From assembly GCF_013266695.1 (NCBI RefSeq), contig NZ_JABRXF010000001.1, forward strand, positions 62,001 through 126,000: 64,000 bases of DNA, given 5' to 3'. The position numbers and the translations under genes were made by a program. Source of the stretch: Hongsoonwoonella zoysiae. Lineage in GTDB: Bacteria; Pseudomonadota; Alphaproteobacteria; Rhizobiales; Stappiaceae. Shown in pieces: positions 25,034 through 34,218 of the stretch (positions are counted from its first letter, which is position 1; each line of letters opens with the position of its first letter). The notes under the pieces were generated by a model. The model had not been told where the DNA came from. It saw nothing but the letters and a program-made list of their open reading frames with translations, and did not search any database.

Positions 25034-25798
25034 TCAAATCCATCCGCCGTCGACGATATAGGTCTGATTGGTGCAGGCGGATGCTTCGTCGGACGAAAAG
25101 AACAACACGACGCGCGCGATGTCCTCAGGCACGAGTTTCCGCTTAAGGCACTGGCGCGCCATGATTTGCCGCTCGCCCTCTTCATCGAGCCACAGTTCGA
25201 TCTGGCGTTCCGTCATGACCCAGCCCGGCGCAATGGAATTGACGCGGATATTGAAGGGGCCGAGATCGCGGGCAAGCGAACGCGTGAGCCCGACAATCGC
25301 CGATTTCGAGGCCGTGTAACCCGCCATGCCGCCCTGCCCGATCATCCAGGAGATCGACCCCATGTTGATGATCGAACCGTGGCCTTCGGCCTTCATGTCC
25401 GGCACCACGGCTTTCGACACGAAAAACTGGTGCTTGAGATTTATGTTGATGCGCTCATCCCAATATTCGGGCGTCACTTCTTCAAGCGTGTGGCGCTCGT
25501 CATGGGCGGCGTTGTTGACGAGGACCGTGATGGGGCCGATTGCCGCCCTGAGCCGGGAAATAGCGGCCTCCGTTGCCGGAATATCGGTAAGGTCCGCCTT
25601 TTCGAAATGAACGTCATGGCCGGCGTCGCGAAGTTCGTCGACGAGTTCTCCCGAGGAAGCTTCGGCGATATCGATGAAGCCGACCCTGGAACCCTGCTCC
25701 GCGAAATGGCGGACGATGGAGGCGCCGATGCCGCTGCCTCCACCCGTCACAAGCACCGCGCGGCCCTTCAAACTCGGGTAGGCTGCTCCTGCTGACAT
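25034..25798 (-). CDS. SDR family dehydrogenase, resembling D-xylose/aldose 1-dehydrogenase
   Basis: The 254-residue short-chain dehydrogenase has the cofactor motif TGGGSGIG near residue 19, NNAAH, and the catalytic Ser (GSISW) with YTASK. From memory it resembles the Caulobacter D-xylose 1-dehydrogenase XylB in several places: YPSLKG at the start, DERININLKH, GSISW, ARQCLK and a late CTNQTYIVDGGW. An aldose 1-dehydrogenase role is therefore more likely than 3-oxoacyl reduction. It lies after upp (146-base gap) and before ribokinase, so a (deoxy)ribose substrate is plausible but unproven. Confidence 0.82.
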   Translation of the reverse strand: MSAGAAYPSLKGRAVLVTGGGSGIGASIVRHFAEQGSRVGFIDIAEASSGELVDELRDAGHDVHFEKADLTDIPATEAAISRLRAAIGPITVLVNNAAHDERHTLEEVTPEYWDERININLKHQFFVSKAVVPDMKAEGHGSIINMGSISWMIGQGGMAGYTASKSAIVGLTRSLARDLGPFNIRVNSIAPGWVMTERQIELWLDEEGERQIMARQCLKRKLVPEDIARVVLFFSSDEASACTNQTYIVDGGWI

Positions 25799-25944
25799 GG
25801 CGTTTTCCGATCTTCGGCACATTTATTTTAGATACCGAAATATATCAAAAGAACGGCGCTGCCAAGAGCCAACCGCGTCGCCGGCCGCATTAATTCCGCC
25901 AGAACGCTATGCGATCCGGATTTTCGGGATGTGCTCTGCAGAAC

Positions 25945-26574
25945 TTACTTCGTGCCGTACATACGGTCGCCCGCGTCGCCGAGACCCGGCATGATGTAAC
26001 CGTGATCGTTCAGCTTTTCGTCGATAGCCGCAGTGAAGATCGGCACGTCCGGATGGGCGGATTCAAATTTCGCGACGCCTTCCGGCGCCGCGAGAAGGCA
26101 GAGGAAGCGCAGGTTCGTCGCGCCCCGGTCCTTCAGGCGCTGGACGGCTGCAATTGCCGAATTCGCGGTCGCCAGCATCGGATCGACAACGACCACCAGC
26201 CGCTCGGCAAGGTCTTCCGGCGCCTTGAAGTAATATTCGACGGGCTTCAGCGTTTCCGGGTCACGGTAAAGGCCGATGTGGGCGACGCGCGCCGCGGGCA
26301 CGAGTTCCAGCATCCCCTCAAGCAGACCGTTGCCGGCGCGCAGGATGGAGGCGAAAACCATCTTCTTGCCTTCGATGATTGGCGCATCCATCGGCTGAAG
26401 GGGCGTTTCTATGGACATTGAGGTTATCGGAAGGTCGCGCGTGACCTCATAGGTCAAAAGCACCGAAATTTCGCGCAGGAGCCTGCGGAACCCTTGCGTC
26501 GAGGTTTCCTTCATCCGCATGTGGGTGAGCTTGTGCTGCACAAGCGGATGATTGATGACTGCTGCGCCTGCCAT
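25945..26574 (-). CDS. upp: Uracil phosphoribosyltransferase
   Basis: The 209-residue cytosolic salvage enzyme makes UMP from uracil and PRPP. The PRPP-binding loop [16 protein letters not shown] and the uracil-binding end [15 protein letters not shown] are both present, and the length is exactly that of the family. It would recover uracil released by pyrimidine nucleoside phosphorolysis in the same cluster. It follows adenosine deaminase by 126 bases and may have its own promoter. Confidence 0.96.
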   Translation of the reverse strand: MAGAAVINHPLVQHKLTHMRMKETSTQGFRRLLREISVLLTYEVTRDLPITSMSIETPLQPMDAPIIEGKKMVFASILRAGNGLLEGMLELVPAARVAHIGLYRDPETLKPVEYYFKAPEDLAERLVVVVDPMLATANSAIAAVQRLKDRGATNLRFLCLLAAPEGVAKFESAHPDVPIFTAAIDEKLNDHGYIMPGLGDAGDRMYGTK

Positions 26575-26700
26575 GGTCTGCCTCGCGTGATGTTTTGTCG
26601 CTATCGATTGTTCAGGACATCAACAGCCCCGAAACGGCCACCCCGTCAAGCGCGCGACTGCTCAAACCTGCCGATTTCCACCTGTCGCGCAGCAAAAACG

Positions 26701-27705
26701 TCAGAGGGAATAATCCGCCGCACCCGGATCGGAAAGCCGCTTGAGCAACCGCACCTTCGTCGCCTTGTCGCAAAAGGCCGCCTCGATCGCGGTTTTCGTG
26801 ATCTCAAGCTGATCGGCCTCGCTCCAGCCGAACGTTCGGGCGCAAGTTCGGTATTCATGGCCAACCGTCGTTTTGAAGAACGGTGGATCGTCTGAATTCA
26901 GCGTGATCCGGCAGCCGGCGCGACGCAGCAGATTGACCGGATGAAAGCGCAGATTGGAATAGAGCCCGAGCGCGATGTTCGAACCGGGACAAACCTCCAA
27001 AACGATCCCTTCATCCGCTATCCGCTCGACGAGCGCCCTGTCTTCGATCGCCTTGACGCCGTGGCCGATCCGCTTCACACGAAGAAAGTCGAGCGCCGCC
27101 GTAACGCTTTCCGGCCCGCCGAACTCGCCCGCATGGGCGGTAAGCCCGAGGCCGCCTTCGGCAGCCTGGCGAAAGGCGCTGGCGAAATTGGCCGGATGGC
27201 CCTCGCGCTCGTCGCCCGCAAGGCCGAAGCCGGTCACCAGCGGATGGGCATGGGCAAGCACCTGGGTCACCACCTGCTCGACCGAACGCGCGCCGAAGTG
27301 GCGCACGCCAACCGCGACCATGCGTCCCTCGATGCCGGTTTCTGCCTTCGCGCGCTCCATTCCTTCTGCCAGACCCGAGACATAATCGGCGTAGGAAAGG
27401 CCGTTGGCGGCGGCGTGATCCGGAGAGATCGTGATTTCGGCGTAGATCACCCCTTCGGCCGCAAGCATGCGGTAGTAGTTTTCCGCAAGCGCAGCGTAAT
27501 CTTCCGGCGTGCGGAACACCTGCGACGCACGGTCGTAGGCGCTCAGAAAAGAGGAGAAATCGTTCCAGGAATAATGCCCCGCGCGGTCAAAAACACCTGA
27601 AAGATCAATACCATGACGGGTAGCGAGCCGGCGCACGAGATCGGGCGGGGCCGCCCCCTCGATATGAACGTGAAGCTCGGCCTTGGGGACGACGTGCCGG
27701 GTCAT
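26701..27705 (-). CDS. add: Adenosine deaminase
   Basis: The 334-residue zinc enzyme converts adenosine or deoxyadenosine to inosine forms. The zinc ligands and catalytic residues are visible in AELHVHIEGA, LTAHAGEFGG and ITLNSDDPPFF. The ATG at 27705 overlaps the stop of the PHYHD1-like dioxygenase gene (ATGA), so the two are translationally coupled. Its product feeds the purine nucleoside phosphorylase of the same block. Confidence 0.94.
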   Translation of the reverse strand: MTRHVVPKAELHVHIEGAAPPDLVRRLATRHGIDLSGVFDRAGHYSWNDFSSFLSAYDRASQVFRTPEDYAALAENYYRMLAAEGVIYAEITISPDHAAANGLSYADYVSGLAEGMERAKAETGIEGRMVAVGVRHFGARSVEQVVTQVLAHAHPLVTGFGLAGDEREGHPANFASAFRQAAEGGLGLTAHAGEFGGPESVTAALDFLRVKRIGHGVKAIEDRALVERIADEGIVLEVCPGSNIALGLYSNLRFHPVNLLRRAGCRITLNSDDPPFFKTTVGHEYRTCARTFGWSEADQLEITKTAIEAAFCDKATKVRLLKRLSDPGAADYSL

Positions 27706-28583
27706 CGCGCGGGCCTGGAAAAGCCGCGCATAGGCATATCCGAAGCGCGCTTCAGCCAATTGTCTTCGGACCATTTTGCCGCTGCGTCGACAAGATGAAG
27801 CGCATAGGCATGGCGCGAGCGGGCGGAGCGATTTGGCGCGGACTTGTGCGGAACGAGGCCGTGGAGAACGACGAGCGTGCCCTTCGGCGCGACAAGTGCC
27901 GCATCTTCGCCGGAAAACGCAGTATCATCAAGGGTTTGCATGGTGAGCGAACCGCCGGCATCGCGGAAACGCTGGCGCAGCGGGCCGAGATGACCGCCCG
28001 CAATGCCGTAGAGACCGCCGTTCGTCTCGTCCGCATCCTCAAGTGCAAACCAGAAGCCGATGCACGTCATGGGCTCGGTATGAAGAAACGTCGAATCCTG
28101 ATGACAGTTGACCTCGCCGCCAATATGCGGCGGCTTGAAGATATACATGGACTGGGCAAGAACCGGATCTGAAAGACCCAGATCGGCAGCGGTGCACGCC
28201 AGCTTTTCATCGCGTGAGAATGCCTCGAATACGGGATCGAGATCGTGCAGTGCATGGCCGACCTTGTTGAGTGCCTGATGCTTTTCCCTGACCAGCTTGC
28301 CGGACGAATCGAACGCGCCTTCTTCAAAGAAGAAGCGGATCTTGTCTCCGCTTTCGCGGAAATAATCGTCCTTCGCGTGGCTCTGGCTGCCCGTTTCGAA
28401 GATTGACGCGTGGCCGGAAACATCAAAATCATCAATGAGTTCGACCATGCGCTGGCGCAGGCGGTCGCACTCTCGCGCGGATTTGTAGCCCTTGAGGACC
28501 AGAAAACCATCCTCGGCGTAGGCCTGCTTCATTTCGTCGGTGAGCCGGCCATCCACTGTCGCTTCGAACGATCTTGCCTGCAT
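27702..28583 (-). CDS. Phytanoyl-CoA dioxygenase family protein, PHYHD1-like
   Basis: The 293-residue Fe(II)/2-oxoglutarate oxygenase has the metal triad as HQD (in GGEVNCHQDSTF) and a distal His (VVLHGLVPHKSAPN), with the 2-oxoglutarate Arg in SARSRHAY. From memory it resembles animal PHYHD1 along its whole length (GDKIRFFFE, NKVGHALH, QSMYIFK, and the ENWL tail), more than phytanoyl-CoA or ectoine hydroxylases. It lies between a hydroxyproline dehydratase and adenosine deaminase, and its stop overlaps the latter's start. The ATG at 28583 has AAGG upstream; a GTG at 28598 is an alternative. Substrate unknown; a nucleoside or a proline derivative is possible. Confidence 0.85.
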   Translation of the reverse strand: MQARSFEATVDGRLTDEMKQAYAEDGFLVLKGYKSARECDRLRQRMVELIDDFDVSGHASIFETGSQSHAKDDYFRESGDKIRFFFEEGAFDSSGKLVREKHQALNKVGHALHDLDPVFEAFSRDEKLACTAADLGLSDPVLAQSMYIFKPPHIGGEVNCHQDSTFLHTEPMTCIGFWFALEDADETNGGLYGIAGGHLGPLRQRFRDAGGSLTMQTLDDTAFSGEDAALVAPKGTLVVLHGLVPHKSAPNRSARSRHAYALHLVDAAAKWSEDNWLKRASDMPMRGFSRPAR

Positions 28584-28619
28584 TCTGGACGCCTTCACGC
28601 TTTTGAACTTCGAACCCTT

Positions 28620-29627
28620 TCAGCGAACGAGGAAGCCTCGCCCAAGATCGTCCTCCGGTTCAAGCCAAAAGCGGGCTTCGCCTGTAAAATATGCCCGCCC
28701 GCCGACACGCACGGTGACCGCGTTCCGGCCATTGAAGGTGGTTTCGCCTTCGACTTCTCCCCAGAAGCGCGATCCCGTGACACTCTCGAACGTACAGCGC
28801 TCGCCGACAGCGACGAGGCCCTTCGCGTGGGCAGCCGCCAGGCGCGCGGTGACGCCGGAGCCGGTCGGACTGCGGTCGACCTGACCTTCGGCAAAGACGC
28901 AAATATTGCGTGTAACGGTATCCTTGGAGGGTGCGGCGAGGTCGGTGAAAATGGCGCCATAAAGAAATCCAAGGTCGCCACCCAGGGTTAATGAGAAATC
29001 CGTCGTGGCATTCAGCCGCTCGACAAGCCGGCTGGCCGCCGAAATAAATTCCGTAACGGGAGATTTTCCGATTTCAAGTCCCGCCGCGTCAGCCGGCAGA
29101 AGAGCGTAGATCGCGCCGCCATAGGCGATGTCGCAAGAGATATCCCCGCCCCCCGGAAGATCGACCATAATATCCCGCTCGATCAGGAAAGCAGGAACGG
29201 AGGAGAACCAGACATCGCCGGCGCGGCCGTTTTCGACCGACACATGTGCCGTAACAAGACCGCAGGGGCACTCGATCCGCACGATCGTCTCGCCCTCCAC
29301 CGCCGGAACGAGGCCCGTTTCGACCGCATAACGCCCGAGGGCGATGACGGCGTGACCGCACATGGTGGAATAGCCTTCGTTGTGCATGAAAAGCACGGCG
29401 AGGTCGGCATGCGGGTCGGAAGGCTCAACCAGGAGCGCGCCGTACATGTCCGCATGTCCGCGCGGCTCGAACATGAGGAACTTGCGAAGATGGTCCAGAC
29501 GGCCGCGAACAAAGGCGCGCTTTTCAAGGATCGTGCCGCCCTCGACCGGCGGGAAGCCGTTCTTGATGATGCGCAAGGGCTCTCCGCCCGTGTGCATGTC
29601 GACAACTTCGATCCGGTTCATCGTCAT
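28620..29627 (-). CDS. Trans-3-hydroxy-L-proline dehydratase (proline racemase family)
   Basis: The 335-residue protein has the proline racemase fold. The first catalytic residue is Cys90 (MCGHAV). The second site reads DRSPTGSGV, with Thr255 where racemases and 4-hydroxyproline epimerases have Cys; that Cys/Thr pair marks trans-3-hydroxyproline dehydratases. The product would be pyrroline-2-carboxylate. AGAGG lies five bases before the ATG at 29627. It follows deoB by only eight bases in the nucleoside operon and precedes the PHYHD1-like gene by 36. Confidence 0.85.
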   Translation of the reverse strand: MTMNRIEVVDMHTGGEPLRIIKNGFPPVEGGTILEKRAFVRGRLDHLRKFLMFEPRGHADMYGALLVEPSDPHADLAVLFMHNEGYSTMCGHAVIALGRYAVETGLVPAVEGETIVRIECPCGLVTAHVSVENGRAGDVWFSSVPAFLIERDIMVDLPGGGDISCDIAYGGAIYALLPADAAGLEIGKSPVTEFISAASRLVERLNATTDFSLTLGGDLGFLYGAIFTDLAAPSKDTVTRNICVFAEGQVDRSPTGSGVTARLAAAHAKGLVAVGERCTFESVTGSRFWGEVEGETTFNGRNAVTVRVGGRAYFTGEARFWLEPEDDLGRGFLVR

Positions 29628-29635
29628 TGGAACCT

Positions 29636-30856
29636 CTATCGGAAGGATGCTCCATGTCGACCCGGCGCAATACCGAGGTGTACGGCCATGGTCTCGCCGA
29701 TATCGGCGAATGTCGGCCGCCCGCCGATGGGCCTTGGCGCCACATCCGGCCCCCAGCACAAGATCGGCACATGCTCGCGCGTGTGATCCGTTCCGGGCCA
29801 TGTGGGGTCGCAACCGTGATCGGCGGTGAGAATGAGCAAATCACCCTCGCGCAGCCGTTCCATCATCTCCGGCAGACGCGCGTCGAAGGCTTCAAGCGCC
29901 GCCGCATAACCCGCAACATCGCGCCGATGGCCGAAAAGGGAATCGAAATCGATGAAATTGGCGAAGACGAGATCGCCATCGCCCGCCTTCTCGACGGCTT
30001 CGAGCGTGCGGTCGAAAAGCGCGTCGTTGCCCGCCCCCTTCAAAACGTCCGTGACGCCCTGATGGGCAAAGATATCGGAGATCTTGCCGATGCCGAAAAC
30101 GCGCCGCCCTTCCGCCACCAGCCGGTCGAGCACCGTCGGTTCCGGCGGCAGGACCGAATAGTCGCGCCGGTTGGCCGTGCGCTCGAAATCCTCAGCCGTT
30201 TCGCCGACGAAGGGGCGCGCGATAACCCGCCCGATGTTGAGCGGGTTAACCAGCTCGCGCACGAGTTCGCAGAGCTTGTAGAGCCGCTCCAGACCGAAAT
30301 GCTCCTCATGAGCGGCGATCTGGAAGACGCTATCGGCCGATGTGTAGCAGATCGGCTTGCCGGTCTTTATGTGCTCCTCGCCAAGTTCCTGGATAATGAC
30401 CGTGCCGGAGGCATGCTTGTTGCCCAGAATGCCCGGCAGGTCGCCATGCTCCACGATCGCCTTCGTCAGATCCTCCGGGAAGCAGGGCTCCTCGTCCGGG
30501 AAGTAGCCCCAGTCGAAGGTGACCGGAACGCCCGCGATTTCCCAGTGACCGGACGGAGTGTCCTTGCCGTGCGAAGTCTCGACGCCATAGCCCCAAAGGC
30601 CGACGGGCTCTTCATCGAAGTCAAGCCCTTCAGGCCGCGTGCCGGTGGAAAGCTCCGCCGCGCGGCCGAGGCCGAGCCTGTCCATGACGGGGAGCTTCAG
30701 CGGGCCGGAACGAAGACCCTCGCGGTCCGCTTCACCGGCGGCGCAGGCCCGCGCGATATGGCCCAGCGTATCGGCCCCGGCATCGCCGAAGCGCGCGGCA
30801 TCCTCCGCACCGCCTATCCCGAAACTGTCCAGCACGCAAAGAATGGCGCGAGGCAT
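29636..30856 (-). CDS. deoB: Phosphopentomutase
   Basis: The 406-residue metalloenzyme of the alkaline phosphatase superfamily interconverts (deoxy)ribose 1-phosphate and 5-phosphate. The N-terminal [28 protein letters not shown] and the C-terminal [22 protein letters not shown] are diagnostic and carry the metal ligands. It links the phosphorylases PNP and DeoA to the aldolase DeoC. It is 58 bases after deoA; a small hairpin (30906-30912 with 30917-30923) spans the deoA stop. Confidence 0.96.
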   Translation of the reverse strand: MPRAILCVLDSFGIGGAEDAARFGDAGADTLGHIARACAAGEADREGLRSGPLKLPVMDRLGLGRAAELSTGTRPEGLDFDEEPVGLWGYGVETSHGKDTPSGHWEIAGVPVTFDWGYFPDEEPCFPEDLTKAIVEHGDLPGILGNKHASGTVIIQELGEEHIKTGKPICYTSADSVFQIAAHEEHFGLERLYKLCELVRELVNPLNIGRVIARPFVGETAEDFERTANRRDYSVLPPEPTVLDRLVAEGRRVFGIGKISDIFAHQGVTDVLKGAGNDALFDRTLEAVEKAGDGDLVFANFIDFDSLFGHRRDVAGYAAALEAFDARLPEMMERLREGDLLILTADHGCDPTWPGTDHTREHVPILCWGPDVAPRPIGGRPTFADIGETMAVHLGIAPGRHGASFR

Positions 30857-30914
30857 GCTATTCGTTCCTCTTCGTTCTTTCGTATAATCGGCACCGCGCT
30901 TTTCAGCGCCTTTT

Positions 30915-32231
30915 TCAAGGCGCGATCCGCCCCGCGATCACCGGCCTGTCCGGCACGTCGCGCGCTTCGCCCACCTGATAGGCGGCAAGAAGCGCCGCAC
31001 CCGCTCGCATGGCGGCGCCTTCATCCGCCGCGTGAACAATGGCGAGCGGCGAATCGCTGTCGACGAAATGTCCGACACCGGCCAGATGCGTGAAACCGAC
31101 CGACGGGTCGATGACATCCTCCGCGCGCTTGCGCCCGCCGCCAAGCTCGATAACCGCCACGCCGACGGCGCGCGTATCGACCGCCGTCACCGTGCCCGGC
31201 GCTTTCGGATAAACGGCACGCTCCACCGCAGAGCGGGGAAGATAGTGAGCCGGCTTTTCCATGAAGTCCGAAGGACCGCCGAGACCGGCGACCATTTTCG
31301 CAAAAACTTCCGCAGCCCGCCCGCTTTCGAAGGCAGAACGCATCATCGCATTGCCATCCTCGGCGGAGGTCGCAAGACCGCAGGTCGCAAGAACCTCGCC
31401 GCCGAGCGCGATCGTGACATCAAAAAGGCGGTTGTCGATCTCCTTGCCGGTCAGGAAATCGACGGCGTTTTGCACCTCGACCGCGTTGCCGGCGGCGGAT
31501 GCCAGAGGCTCGTTCATATCGGTCAAAAGAGCCGTTGTCGGGCAACCCGCACCGTTTGCCACCGTCACCAGGCTTTCGGCCAGGCCCTTCGCTTCCTCGA
31601 ACGTGCCCATGAAGGCACCCGTGCCCCATTTGACATCGAGCACGAGGGCCTGAAGACCGGCGGCAAGCTTTTTCGACAGGATGGAGGCGGTGATGAGATC
31701 AAGGCTTTCGACAGTGCCGGTGACATCACGAATTGCGTAAAAGCGCTTGTCGGCGGGCGCGAGATCGGCCGTCTGGCCGATGATGGCGCAGCCGGCATAC
31801 TGCACCACTTTCCGGAAAAGCGCGTTGTCGGGCTGGGTCTTGTAGCCGGGAATGGAATCGAACTTGTCGAGCGTGCCGCCCGTATGGCCGAGGCCACGGC
31901 CCGAAATCATCGGCACGGCAGCACCGCAGGCGGCCAGCGCGGGTGCGAGCATGAGCGAGACATTGTCGCCGACACCGCCCGTTGAATGCTTGTCGACGAC
32001 GGGTTTTCCAAGGTCCGACCAGTCGAGCACCGAGCCGGAATCGCGCATGGCAAGGGTGAGCGCCACCCGCTCGTCCAGCGAAAGCCCCTTGAAGAAGACG
32101 GCCATGGCGAGTGCCGCCACCTGCCCCTCGCTAACCGAGCCATCCGACAGCCCCTTGACGAAGAAGGCGATCTCCTCGCCCGTCAACGTACCCCCGTCGC
32201 GCTTTTTGCGGATGAGTTCCTGCGCGAGCAT
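30915..32231 (-). CDS. deoA: Thymidine phosphorylase
   Basis: The 438-residue enzyme cleaves thymidine and deoxyuridine with phosphate. Characteristic segments are [44 protein letters not shown] and [11 protein letters not shown]. Length matches E. coli DeoA. I start it at 32231, MLAQELI, which directly follows the deoC stop and has GAAGG upstream, rather than at 32264 inside deoC. The products are free base and deoxyribose 1-phosphate for DeoB. Confidence 0.95.
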   Translation of the reverse strand: MLAQELIRKKRDGGTLTGEEIAFFVKGLSDGSVSEGQVAALAMAVFFKGLSLDERVALTLAMRDSGSVLDWSDLGKPVVDKHSTGGVGDNVSLMLAPALAACGAAVPMISGRGLGHTGGTLDKFDSIPGYKTQPDNALFRKVVQYAGCAIIGQTADLAPADKRFYAIRDVTGTVESLDLITASILSKKLAAGLQALVLDVKWGTGAFMGTFEEAKGLAESLVTVANGAGCPTTALLTDMNEPLASAAGNAVEVQNAVDFLTGKEIDNRLFDVTIALGGEVLATCGLATSAEDGNAMMRSAFESGRAAEVFAKMVAGLGGPSDFMEKPAHYLPRSAVERAVYPKAPGTVTAVDTRAVGVAVIELGGGRKRAEDVIDPSVGFTHLAGVGHFVDSDSPLAIVHAADEGAAMRAGAALLAAYQVGEARDVPDRPVIAGRIAP

Positions 32232-32232
32232 T

Positions 32233-33009
32233 TCAGTAGCCTTCGCCCGTTGCCGCCTCGCCACCGTCTATCGCGGCGAGAAGCGCATCGAGAAGTCCGC
32301 TCGCGCCGAAGCGGAACGTGTTCGCGCAAGCCCACTGCGGGCCCATGATGCGATCCGCGAAATTGAGATAGGCAGCGGCTTCTCCCACCGTGCGGATGCC
32401 GCCGGCGGCCTTGAAGCCGACCTCCTCATGGCAATCGCGCCAGTGCTCCTCAATGGCCGTCAGCATGATCTCGGCCGCCTTCAGGGTGGCGTTGACCTTC
32501 ACCTTGCCGGTCGAGGTCTTGATGAAATCCGCACCCGCATCGATCGAGAGCTTGGAAGCATTGTGGATCAGAAGCGGATCCTCGATCTCGCCCGTTTCCA
32601 GAATAACCTTCAGCTTCGCCTCGCCGCAGGCACCCTTCACCCGCCTGATCTGGGCCTCGGCGAAGCCGGGACGTCCGGATAAAAACGCACGATAGGGCAT
32701 GACGAGATCGATCTCGCCCGCACCATCGGCAACCGCCTGGCGGGTTTCCCTCACGACGGCGAGCGTATCCTCCCCGCCTTGAGGGAAGTTGACGACAGTT
32801 GCGATCCCGACGCCGGAGCCCTCAAGAAGCGGCTTCGCATGGGCGACGAAGCGCGGCCAGATGCAGATAGCCGCGACCGAACCATGCTCCGTGACCGCAC
32901 GTTTGCAAAGTGCGGTGACATCCTCCGCCGTGCAGTCGTCATTGAGATTGGTCAGGTCGACAAGCGGAAGGGCGCGTTCCGCCACCGCCTTCGCGTCGAA
33001 ATCAGTCAT
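32233..33009 (-). CDS. deoC: Deoxyribose-phosphate aldolase
   Basis: The 258-residue class I aldolase splits 2-deoxyribose 5-phosphate into acetaldehyde and glyceraldehyde 3-phosphate. The Schiff-base Lys lies in [16 protein letters not shown] and the second Lys in [12 protein letters not shown], both as in DeoC. It overlaps the end of the purine nucleoside phosphorylase gene by eight bases and is followed by deoA after one base, so it is internal to a tightly packed operon. Its ribosome site is weak, consistent with coupling. Confidence 0.95.
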   Translation of the reverse strand: MTDFDAKAVAERALPLVDLTNLNDDCTAEDVTALCKRAVTEHGSVAAICIWPRFVAHAKPLLEGSGVGIATVVNFPQGGEDTLAVVRETRQAVADGAGEIDLVMPYRAFLSGRPGFAEAQIRRVKGACGEAKLKVILETGEIEDPLLIHNASKLSIDAGADFIKTSTGKVKVNATLKAAEIMLTAIEEHWRDCHEEVGFKAAGGIRTVGEAAAYLNFADRIMGPQWACANTFRFGASGLLDALLAAIDGGEAATGEGY

Positions 33010-33817
33010 TGCCAAGATCTTTCACAAATCCGCGGATCAGCTTTTTCAGGCGGTCCACCGCCGTCAGCGCGGTCGATTTGGTTTCGTCATGCGACAACGC
33101 ATGGGCCTGAAGACCCGCGCCGTAGTTGGTGATCGTCGAGATCGCCGCGACCCTCAGCCCGAGATAGCGGGCGAGGATCACTTCCGGCACCGTGGACATG
33201 CCGACGGCATCCGCGCCCAGCGTTTGCGCCATTCTGATCTCGGCCGGCGTTTCGAAGGAGGGCCCGGAAAACCACATGTAAACGCCCTGGCCAAGTTCAA
33301 GCTGCTGGTCTTGCGCCACCTTCAGGATGCGCTCGCGCAATCCTTCATCATAGGCCTTGCTCATGTCGAGAAAGCGGCGCTCGTCCTCTTCGCCGATCAA
33401 AGGGTTCCGCCCCGACCAGTTGATATGATCGGTGATCAGCATGGGCGAGCCGGGCTTCAGATCTTCCCGCAGCGAACCGGCGGCGTTGGTGAGAAGCAAC
33501 GTGTCGCAGCCAAGCTCCTTCAGCGTCTCCACCGGCGTGCGCATGATATCGGCCTGACCGCTTTCATAATAATGCGCGCGCCCTGAAAGGACGACGACCG
33601 GAACACCCTCGAGCGTGCCGGCGATCAACTCGCTGCCGTGCGAGGAGACGCTGGAAACGGGAAAGCCCGAAAGATGCGAATAGGCGATGCGCGTGGCGCC
33701 CTTCACCTCATCGCCAAGCGCGCCGAGGCCCGAACCCAGGATCATGCCGACGCGGTAGCTGCCTGGGCGCGCCGCGCGCACGATATTGGCGCATTCGCGG
33801 CCGTATCCGTCCGTCAC
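33002..33817 (-). CDS. Purine nucleoside phosphorylase (trimeric type)
   Basis: The 271-residue enzyme phosphorolyses inosine and guanosine. GSGLGALGDEV (phosphate loop), GRAHYYE, TNAAGSL and MWFSGPSFETPAEIRMAQTLGADAVGMSTVPE identify the PNPase class of the trimeric family, not E. coli DeoD. I take the GTG at 33817 as start: it overlaps the cytidine deaminase stop (GTGA) and has GAGGA upstream. The longer frame to 34096 runs back through cytidine deaminase and is not family-like. Confidence 0.93.
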   Translation of the reverse strand: MTDGYGRECANIVRAARPGSYRVGMILGSGLGALGDEVKGATRIAYSHLSGFPVSSVSSHGSELIAGTLEGVPVVVLSGRAHYYESGQADIMRTPVETLKELGCDTLLLTNAAGSLREDLKPGSPMLITDHINWSGRNPLIGEEDERRFLDMSKAYDEGLRERILKVAQDQQLELGQGVYMWFSGPSFETPAEIRMAQTLGADAVGMSTVPEVILARYLGLRVAAISTITNYGAGLQAHALSHDETKSTALTAVDRLKKLIRGFVKDLGND

Positions 33818-34218
33818 GATTTTCTGTCCTCTTCCTTCAAGATAAAACCGGCCGGCAGAAGCTCGGCGAGGCGGAACGTCTGTTTCACGCCGGAAAGGTC
33901 GCAGATGTGGACGCGCGTCTCGCCGTCGCCAAACTCCGCAAGCCTCTGCCGGCAACCGCCGCAGGGCGTGCAAAGGGCGGCATCCGCCGTGACCACCACC
34001 TCGGCGATCCGTTTTGCTCCGCCCGCGACCATGGCGCCAAGTGCCGTCGTTTCCGCGCACCAGCCTTCCGGGAAGCTCGCGTTTTCGACGTTGCAACCGG
34101 AATAAATGCGCCCGTCATCGGTCAGCACGGCGGCGCCCACCTTGAAGCGGGAATATGGCGCATGCGCGTTTTCGCGAGCCGTTTTCGCGGCCCTGAACAA
34201 ATCGTCGAAACGGCTCAT
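33814..34218 (-). CDS. cdd: Cytidine deaminase
   Basis: The 134-residue tetrameric zinc deaminase converts cytidine and deoxycytidine to uridine forms. The zinc site is seen as CNVENASFPEGWCAETTALG and TPCGGCRQRLAEF. Length is typical for the short homotetrameric form. It overlaps the preceding permease gene by four bases and the following phosphorylase by three, so it is translationally coupled on both sides. Confidence 0.95.
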   Translation of the reverse strand: MSRFDDLFRAAKTARENAHAPYSRFKVGAAVLTDDGRIYSGCNVENASFPEGWCAETTALGAMVAGGAKRIAEVVVTADAALCTPCGGCRQRLAEFGDGETRVHICDLSGVKQTFRLAELLPAGFILKEEDRKS

